Of a stretch of 64,000 bases of DNA, positions 52,901-61,900 are shown piece by piece. The DNA is from Helopsaltes ochotensis (lineage: Eukaryota; Chordata; Aves; Passeriformes; Locustellidae), in the NCBI GenBank assembly GCA_013400155.1, contig VXBM01000420.1, positions 436,541-500,540 of the forward strand. Reading direction: 5' to 3'. Every line of letters begins with the position of its first letter. The stretch's first letter is position 1. A program made the translations under genes and the position numbers. The notes under the pieces are model-generated. The model did not search any database, was not told the DNA's origin, and saw nothing but the letters and a program-made list of their open reading frames with translations.

Positions 52901-55900
52901 TTGTCACTAAGTGCAACATCTAAAACAACGAAGTGCGAAAGGCAGTCTTCCTACATATTTTGAGGCAGGTGATTCTATGTCTCTGCACCACTCCTGTGAG
53001 ACCCATCCTGGAGTACGGCCTTCTGGGGTCCACAAGCACAGGAAGGACATGGGCATATTGGAATGGGTCCAACTGGGAGGGCTGCAAAAATGATCAGAGG
53101 GCTGGAGCGTCTCTCTTGTGAAGAGAAGCTGCAATAGCCAGGGCTATTCAGCCTGGAGAAGAGAAGAATGCAGGGAGACCGCATTGTGACCTTTCCGTGT
53201 TTAGAAGTGTTAAGAATGATGGGGACAAACGTTTTAGCAGGGCCTGCTGTGATACAACCAGGGGCAATGGTTTTAAACTAAAAGTGGGTAGATTTAGACT
53301 AGATAGAAAAAAGACACTTTTTATGGTGAAGGTGGTAAAACTCTGGAAGAGGTTGCCCAGAGAGGTGCCCCATCAGTGGAAACGTTCAAGGTCAGGGCTG
53401 ATGGGGCTCTGAGAAACCTGATGTAGCTGAAGATGTTCCTGCTCAGTTCAGGATGTGTGGACTGGGTGACCTTTAAAGGTCCCTTACAACTCAAAATATT
53501 CTATGATTCTACGATTTGTATGCAAGCCTGACACAACACACTACAGTACAGTAACATTTTGAAAGAGAAGTGCTGTTCCTTTCCATCATTTTCATTAGAA
53601 CAGTCAGGTGAGCCTACAACCTTTTTCACTGAAAACCACCACCACCACACTCCAACAAAGTTGGTGGACAGTAAAACTCAAATCTATGTCATGGGTACCA
53701 CTAATTGTGGGAATGTCACTGATGATATAACAAAGTAACAGCTGTGTAAAAATATGATTAGGTTAAAGAAATTATAAGAATGTGGAAAAGGTTACAGTAT
53801 TTTTTCATAATTTGAAACAAAATCTCTGACACAGGAATAACAGAGAGCTCCAACAAGAAGCTCTTCTAATGTAAACACTTCACAATCATTTAAAAAAGCA
53901 GCATTTCACCTGTTATATTGACTCTTTTTACACGCACAAATTAAAGAAAATAACTAACACTTCCTCTTTGGGAAAGGACAGTTAAAACTGTACTGAGTAT
54001 TATGGAACTTATTTAATTACCTCTGGCCTTCTTTCAAGTGCTTCCTTAATTATAGGATGTAATTCTTCTATTAGTTCCCTGAATTAAAATAATTAAAAAG
54101 ATAAAAAGATAAAAAGCAAACATTAAATTAGCATCTCAACTGAAAGACGTTTCTCATGAACTAGTGTTACAACACAAGTTAAAACACCCTCAGGTTTTCC
54201 TTCTTTAACCTTAGCTTTTAAAAGAGAAGTCTCCTAGAAAGATAGTTTCCTAATTTAAAGCAGATCATTTAATAAATGTCTAAACAATTATCCCTAAATT
54301 TTCATTCTCCAAGTATTATGGTTTATTCCTATCACAGATGATTTTTATTTATTTTCATACTAAGGGGTTTGTTTTAACAAAGCCAAATGGTGCCAACAGA
54401 TATCACTGGGGAAAAAAAAGATGTTGGCAGCTTATCATACAATGCCCTTTCAGCTGTTATGGTGCATTTAGTTGTTAATATTGTTTCTTTAACTTCAGTA
54501 ACAAGACACTGATATAAGTCAGACCGGTCTCTTTGAAAACTGGAACAGTTTTTGGCACTGTGCTTACACTCCTCATTTCTTCTGAAACTCCACAGACTTT
54601 ATTACTACTCGGCTCCTTCTGCTAAACTAAAATTCTCCTATGACTTCAAAAAGAAGGCAGGGAAAGGAGATCAGTAGCATGGAAATATGCAGACAAAATA
54701 CTAAGGTAAAAATACATTGGGTTTACTTTCATGTTTCTTAACATAGTAACTACTGCCTGCAGCTTTGTTGGAATGGATACATTCTTCTACTTCCTGTGGT
54801 GCTGTAATTGAGATACATCAAAAGCATAAATCACTTCAAGTTTTCGTGGTAAATGACTGACTCCTCTGATACCTCATGTAAAGTTTCTCCTTCAGAGAAC
54901 TGGTCCAGGAGATCAGACAACAGGTGTGTTTTCTGCACAAACTTTTGTGGTGTACTTATTTACAAGAAAGTTAAGCATGGTTAGATATTGTTCTGTATTT
55001 TCTCTCAAACACAGAAACACAGAAAACATTTTGGAAGAAACTTTTTTGTGGTAAAATATATTAAAAGGTCAGCTTACAATGGAGATTGAGAGATATCTAG
55101 AAGAGTTCATATGATCAGTTACATAGAATAAAAACACTATTCTAATAAATTTATGTGGATTGCATATATATAAAAATCTATAATAGAAAAAGATCCTGAG
55201 TAAACGTAACAAGTGGGGAGGAACAGTGCCTAAACCCACAAAAGCTAAACACTAAATCAGTGCAGAGCAGCAATGGTGAAGGGTGGATTACAGCTAGCAT
55301 CTGGTGTGAGTACATGCACTGGACAGAGAAAAAAAACACATTTTGAATATAGAAATTATGAAACTGATGAGGATCAGATTTTTTTTTTTAACTTGATGGA
55401 CGAGTTGTTTCTAATTCAGAAATTCTGGTAAAATTATTTCTGAAAGCATTTTCTAGACCTCAGAGCTGTTAAGCAGCTCTTTGGGATCATGGCACAAAGT
55501 CTTGCTTTACTCCTGGTAGCAAATAAAGTCAGATATCATATAAAATGATAAGATTATCAAGGGATATAAACCAGAATATGACAACTGAGAACCTGGCATT
55601 GGTTTCAATATTGGCTTTTTATCTGTGATAATATGGGACACAAGAGGCTGGAGAGAAGCATCATCTTATTCAAAACCAATAGTATTAGCAATCCCCTGGT
55701 TCCCTCTGCAGAAGCAGAGCTGGTTGCTATGCATGGTACAACTTTATAACTCTCATAGTAAGAGTGGCTGCTGTCAGAGAACATCTGATGGCCTTCCCAG
55801 AAGGTTTTCTTGCCCTCAGATGTTCTCTCTCTTCATTCATCCTCATAAAAAGCAATTGGCAATACCAATAAAGAGAGTTTATCAACTCCTACAAACTTGA

Positions 55901-58900
55901 TTCTAATTAACATTTCAAACTTTATTAGTTCACATAATCTGTTCTTTCAGATAAGGAAAGCTTTTAATACCAATAAGCTGTTTATTCATTCTACTAACTT
56001 ATTTTTCTTTATGCAGGCACGACCTATACATAAAATTGTTAAAATCTCTAACCATCTCTACCTCTAAATGCTAGAAAAGACAATGAGAATCAGTTGCCAC
56101 AGCTTTTTAACCATTCTTAAAAGAAAAAAAGAATAGAAAAAAAAAAGAAAAAAAGAGAAAATATAAGCTCCAATTCCCTAGCTTTGTAGCCAATTAGCAT
56201 AGAAACAGATGAAACACAAGTTACCTAAAAGCTCCTGGGTTGGTCCTGCCAAGTCCCAGGACAAGAGATTCTGTAATTTCCATGCTCTCAGAGCGCATCA
56301 TTGGAACTATGTGCTTAAACAGGGAGGAAGGGGATGGAATGCCAATAATCTAAGAGGAAAACAAGAATAAAACACAATGAAGAGTTACCACAAGGTGTTG
56401 ACATGAAAACATCTGCTGTAATTTCCCAGTCTTCTCACACTGGACCAGTGATTCAAAATCATAAAAGTGAAATTTTTCTTTGACATGGAAAAGATTTTCT
56501 GAAACAGTAAAGTAGTATTAACTATTTCTTGCATTACTGAATTTTCATAGTCAGATGTCAATGAATTACACAACATGATGCTTTGCACATTAATGTATCT
56601 GCCCTCTTTGGGGAAGAAGTCTATTTCTGGCCTTCAACTGCTTAGGCTCCCGAGTAGTTCTCAAAGAGAACAAAGCTTTCAGTCTACAGTTTCTCAGACT
56701 TAGGGAAAGTATCTTGGTAACAAGCAAGTGGAATAGGGTGCTTCTGCCAAAAATCTGCTGCATGGTCCATGAATTATCTTCATGTCTACTGTACCTTTTA
56801 CAGGAAGCTGAAAAGGAGATGAACAACAAGAAGCAAAGAGGGGAAAAAAACATAATCTGCAGATGATATGAAGCAAGGCCGACAGAAAAGTATCTGTGAT
56901 TGGGAAAATATAACAAGATACATCATGCCTGAATAGGTCCCCGTTTCAGTTATTGAAGTGAGAAGCTATTTGCTCAGAACTACAGAAGTCTAATGACAGC
57001 AAAACCACCCCTTTAACAGCAAAGCATTTTCTTATTACTGCTAAATAAGACTTTGAGATTGGGTAAATGTTTTCATTACCTGACTAGATTTGCTCTAAAA
57101 ACATACACAGCACAGATTGGGAAAAGCGAACTAAAACAGTATTCTAAAAAAATAAAAAACGAATGTGTCCTAAAAATATTTTCAGACAAATACCAGTTTC
57201 TAATCATGATGGTTATTATAGAGCACCTCTGGTATTTCTATTTTCAGTAAGATGTAGATGTTATTTATAGTAAGGATTAGAAGAACCTACTCTTGAATCA
57301 ATGCTATAACCACTGTCTGGGGTAGACGCCAGCGTCTCAGGAGGGGAACATCTCACAGAGCCTGTGGAAGTGGAGGAGTTTGAAGAAGATGCTGCACTGC
57401 AGCAAAGAATCAGGTAGTTTCTCCAGAGCCCAATATAGGAGTCACTGCTTGTAGTAGTATTTATTTTCTTTGCATTGATAGGGCTGCTATTAAAAAAGAG
57501 AAAGAGAAGAGCTCAGTAGAGTAAATGAAGCTTACCACATTTTACTTGAGTTGTCTACTGAATTTATTTTTCAATTATGCATATGCCATTTCTTTGTACA
57601 TTGTTAACATAGTAAACTCTGAATAAGTTATTCAGAGCAGACTTGTGCTTCAATAATGCATGCTTTTATATTCAATTGTGCTAAACTACAACATGGCCAA
57701 AGGCCTAAATTAATTAATGTTTACCACAGATGATATTATGCAGATAAATCTACTTAATTTTTTGTTACATAAAGCTGAATTAAATCCACAGACAATATCA
57801 AGAATTTGTACATTACCTCACTGGAACAATAATTGACACTACAATGATGATAAATCTTGAAAGAATACTCAATATAATATCCTGTATTTACTTTAGAAAT
57901 CAACCTACTTTATATCCACTTGTGGAGACAGCAGCTGAAGTCTTGTATAAGCAAACGTCCAAGCATAGCTTACAGCTGTTGGGCAGTGTTTTGGAAGATT
58001 TTCCTGCTTCATGAAACTTGAGAGGCTTATAATCCATGGATCTTGGCCTTGAGTCACATGTGCAAATATCCAAATATGTGAGGGACTGACCACATCAAAC
58101 TGGTGGCTGATTGGGGAGGAATTCCAGTCAGCCAGAGTTTGTAAATCTATTGAACTGGGACAGTACAGTAAAGTAGTCTGTGTGCATAGAAAAGATAATG
58201 AGAGAATACTTAATATCCATGTATTTCAGGCAACAATCTCTTTTGTTATATATCTAATAGAGTATCAATGTCAAAATCGTAACTGGAACAGATAAAGTAA
58301 TTTTTGGGGCTTTTTACAGAAGTTTTTAATGTGAACAGCTATAGAAACATGTCATTTGCAAATGAACTGGTATTATGAAATAGACCCTTTCATGCATAAT
58401 GATTTAATTCTTCCAAAAGATTTGTATTGTAAAAGCCTTACTACTGAATTCCAACTTGTTTCATAGTCCTAAAATCAGAAGTTTCTTCAATACTTAGGAC
58501 TTTATGATAAATATGCAAGCATGGAATTTGGTTGTTATTCACCAACTGTTATTACAGCTTTCATCATGGATAAAGGGCACATTGACTGTTATTACACTAT
58601 ATTACTGCAGAAAAAAGCAGTGTCCTTTGCTTTTAAAAAATTGCAGTCTGTAAGCAAGATGAGAAAAAACAGATAAAGACACAGGTCTCAGGGTTTATAG
58701 GGTGGTGATAACAACACACTATCAGTCAGAAAGTTTACAGTGATGGTATTAACCTCACAACATTCCTCAGACTTTTGCCTTTTTATTTGTGGTGATAAAT
58801 TGCTGATAAAATTAGCATGAACATAGAGACAGTATCATTTGAAATATATACTATTTATTTGGGATAGCTTTGCAGAATTACCTCATCTTACAAACAACTT

Positions 58901-61900
58901 TACATAAAAAATGTCCTACCTGGTCAGCCCCCGTGAGATGTATGAAACTCTCCAGGATAGTAGCACTTAGTCTGTCCATTACATCTATAGCCAACTCATC
59001 GTCACTCTACAAAACACAAAGCATACCAAGCTCAAAGAGTGTCAAAATAAAAGCAGTTTCACCAGGCAGCCTTAGAATGGGTCATCAACTCTTACCTTTG
59101 AAATTTCTAGAAGTGTGAACAAGGCCCTTATTTCTCTGAGAACGCTGACAGCTAATCGCCTGGTGGCAGGCCTGGTGCTGCAAAGGATGACCAAAGCAAA
59201 GCCTTCCACCACATGAAATACACTGGAATAAAGGGTCCTCTCCAGGGGAAGGGTATGGGCAGCCCCACTGGATACACCACGCTAAGGAAAACATCACAGA
59301 AGTTAAGCAAACAAAGAAAAAATGAACATAACTAAGATATGGTTCCATTATTGGCAATGGCAGATTTAATCATAAAATATTTACATTTTTGGCTACTAGT
59401 CAAATTTTGCATTATGAGAATAACATAATATTAGTTACTTCATTTTTTATTACCTCTCTGAATTTAGTCCAAACAAATACCACAAGAACATCTTTATTTC
59501 ACTTTCCCACAAGATGATGCAATGAGAGTAAAATTAAAAAAACTTCAAGCAATACTCTTTTGTAAAAGATTACGATAGTAAATTATTTGAACCCTTTCTA
59601 TTGCCTAGTAAAAAATGGTGGGTTTAGTTTTACTGTTTAATAACTCCTACATATTTCCAGTTACACATGGTGACCTGCAATGTAAGCAAAACATGGTCAT
59701 GAACTAGTGTTTAGGTAATACTTAATAATTTGAGACTAATTTTGTTTTGATAAAAAAATGTTGATTAAAAATAAGAGATCTAAAAGTCTTCAAGATCTGT
59801 AAGAAATTTAGCTGAATTTTTATTATTTAACAAAACTAGTAAAGCCCACTACTAAGTTTATATGTAGATTCCAAGTATGTTTTAACATCAAAGGACCTCA
59901 TAGAGATATACCTGAGAATCTTGAGTTTTATTGTGCATTTGGGCTGCTTGTTTCCACTGATTTATGAGCTGCACTAACATTTTTACTGCATTGTCAAGAA
60001 GCGTTGGGTGGATGTCAGTCACTTCACGCACAATAAAATATACAAATCCTGAAAGAACATCTTCCCGCCAATCTGGAAAATCAAGCATTAATGCTTGGAG
60101 TGTATTGAAAGCCAAGGCACGAAGTTCTTCATCCATATGAATTGTCAACCTGTTTAGAAAAAATATTGGTATCATCACCCTAGATAGGCATACTCTTAAA
60201 CAGCCTTTATCATTTAAAGTTTGGTGTTTATTCTTCCTTACTGTACAATGTAGAACAGTTGCACAGAGATTCATTTTCTGCACTGAATAAACCTGAAACT
60301 GGCTATTAACAGAAAGCACTTCTACTACAGCAAAATAATGCAAGGTTTCACAAAACTTGATACAAATAAATTGTGTTCAAGAGAGACTGTCAAGTGTTTA
60401 AAAAAGGTACATCTTCGCATGCATCTGAGCAACCACCTTAGAGCTCAGCAGACCAGCACCCTGTGATGTATATAGGCTATTTTCTTCAAATTAAAATCAA
60501 AAATAACTCATTGGTTTTGCAGTTAAAGGAGATTTACTTTGGACACAAGGGAAAATTTAAGTACATGTGCAAAAATTCTTTGCACATATACTTAAAAATC
60601 TGTCTAAGCCTGCTATGGTAGAAGACACCTATCCCAGTATATATTCTTACTTAATACTTTCATGTCTTTTGTATTATTTTATACACTGAAGAAGGAGTGC
60701 TAGAAAAATCTCATTCTCTCACGTTATTACTAACTTTTTATATACGTAACTCAGCACATTATATGAAAATGGATTTATAATTTAAAAGCTATGAGTTGTC
60801 CTGTATTTCTGTGCTAGACTATTCTCACATTAAAAATTAAAAAAAATCTTCTCAACTATTTATCAGTACTGACAAGGTATATTGAATTTAAACTGAGATA
60901 AGAGATGGAAGGATATGAGTAGTGTTGGATCACAGGAAAATGGAAAAACAAATCCGGATTAGTAGAGAAAAATAATAAAATTTCCTCCAGGTGCCTGTGT
61001 CAAATTTTGGTTATGTCAAACAAGAATGACTTCATGAAAATTTAGAGTATTTGCAACAGAAGAAAAAGAAAGGAAAAAAAGTATAGCATTAACAAAAAGA
61101 TAAAACAAGCTCAAAAAACCAAAGCAACAGAAATAAATTCCTACTTCTCAAAATACTCTCTCTAAAAATAAGTGCAAGGTCTGCAGTATAAATCTGCCTC
61201 CTGCTACTATGGCCAGTAAAACCTGACCAACTGCAGAAGGTTGGCAGGAGCAGCAAGGACAGAGTCTGCATGCAGTGACTCACACTGCACAGTGAGTGAG
61301 AGCACTGACAATCGTGCACACTCGGCATTTAAAAAAGAACATCCACTACGAGCAGAATTCCATTTCTCTTACCTTGCAAGCAATTCAATGAGGTCAGTCC
61401 TACTCATGCCATCTGGAATCAGTCTTGGGATAGCAGCAATGCAAGTTCGGAACAAATCTATCTTAGGTTTCCTCTCACCCCTACAAATACAGTATATAAC
61501 CAACAAAGAAACAGGGAAATCTACGTCAGTACACTAAAAACGTATTTTTGATTTCATGCCACAACTAAGGAAGTAACAAACATTTTATCAATAATTAATG
61601 AAACTAACATTCACTTAATACTCAAGTAAAAAACCCACAATTGTAACACATTAATGACTGCAGCTGCAACATTAGAGCATAAAAATAATGTAACACTACT
61701 GTGACAGCAAAAATGCTGCAATTCAGTACATACGTAATCATGTCTTCTGGTTCTTTATTGGACATCTGCACACTAGTCATGCACATGGGCCTTCCAACTT
61801 CTTTGTCCAAGTGCCTAAGAATGCTATCCAGTGCTTTCCTGACTTGAGGGTAGTATATAGACATTCCTGAAAAGTCAAAGAGTTCCATCACCTTTTTTCA

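Noticed and set aside
53197..53412. Plus-strand open frame that looks protein-like
   Set aside because: It is the decayed 3' region of a CR1 element with a broken frame, not a host gene.
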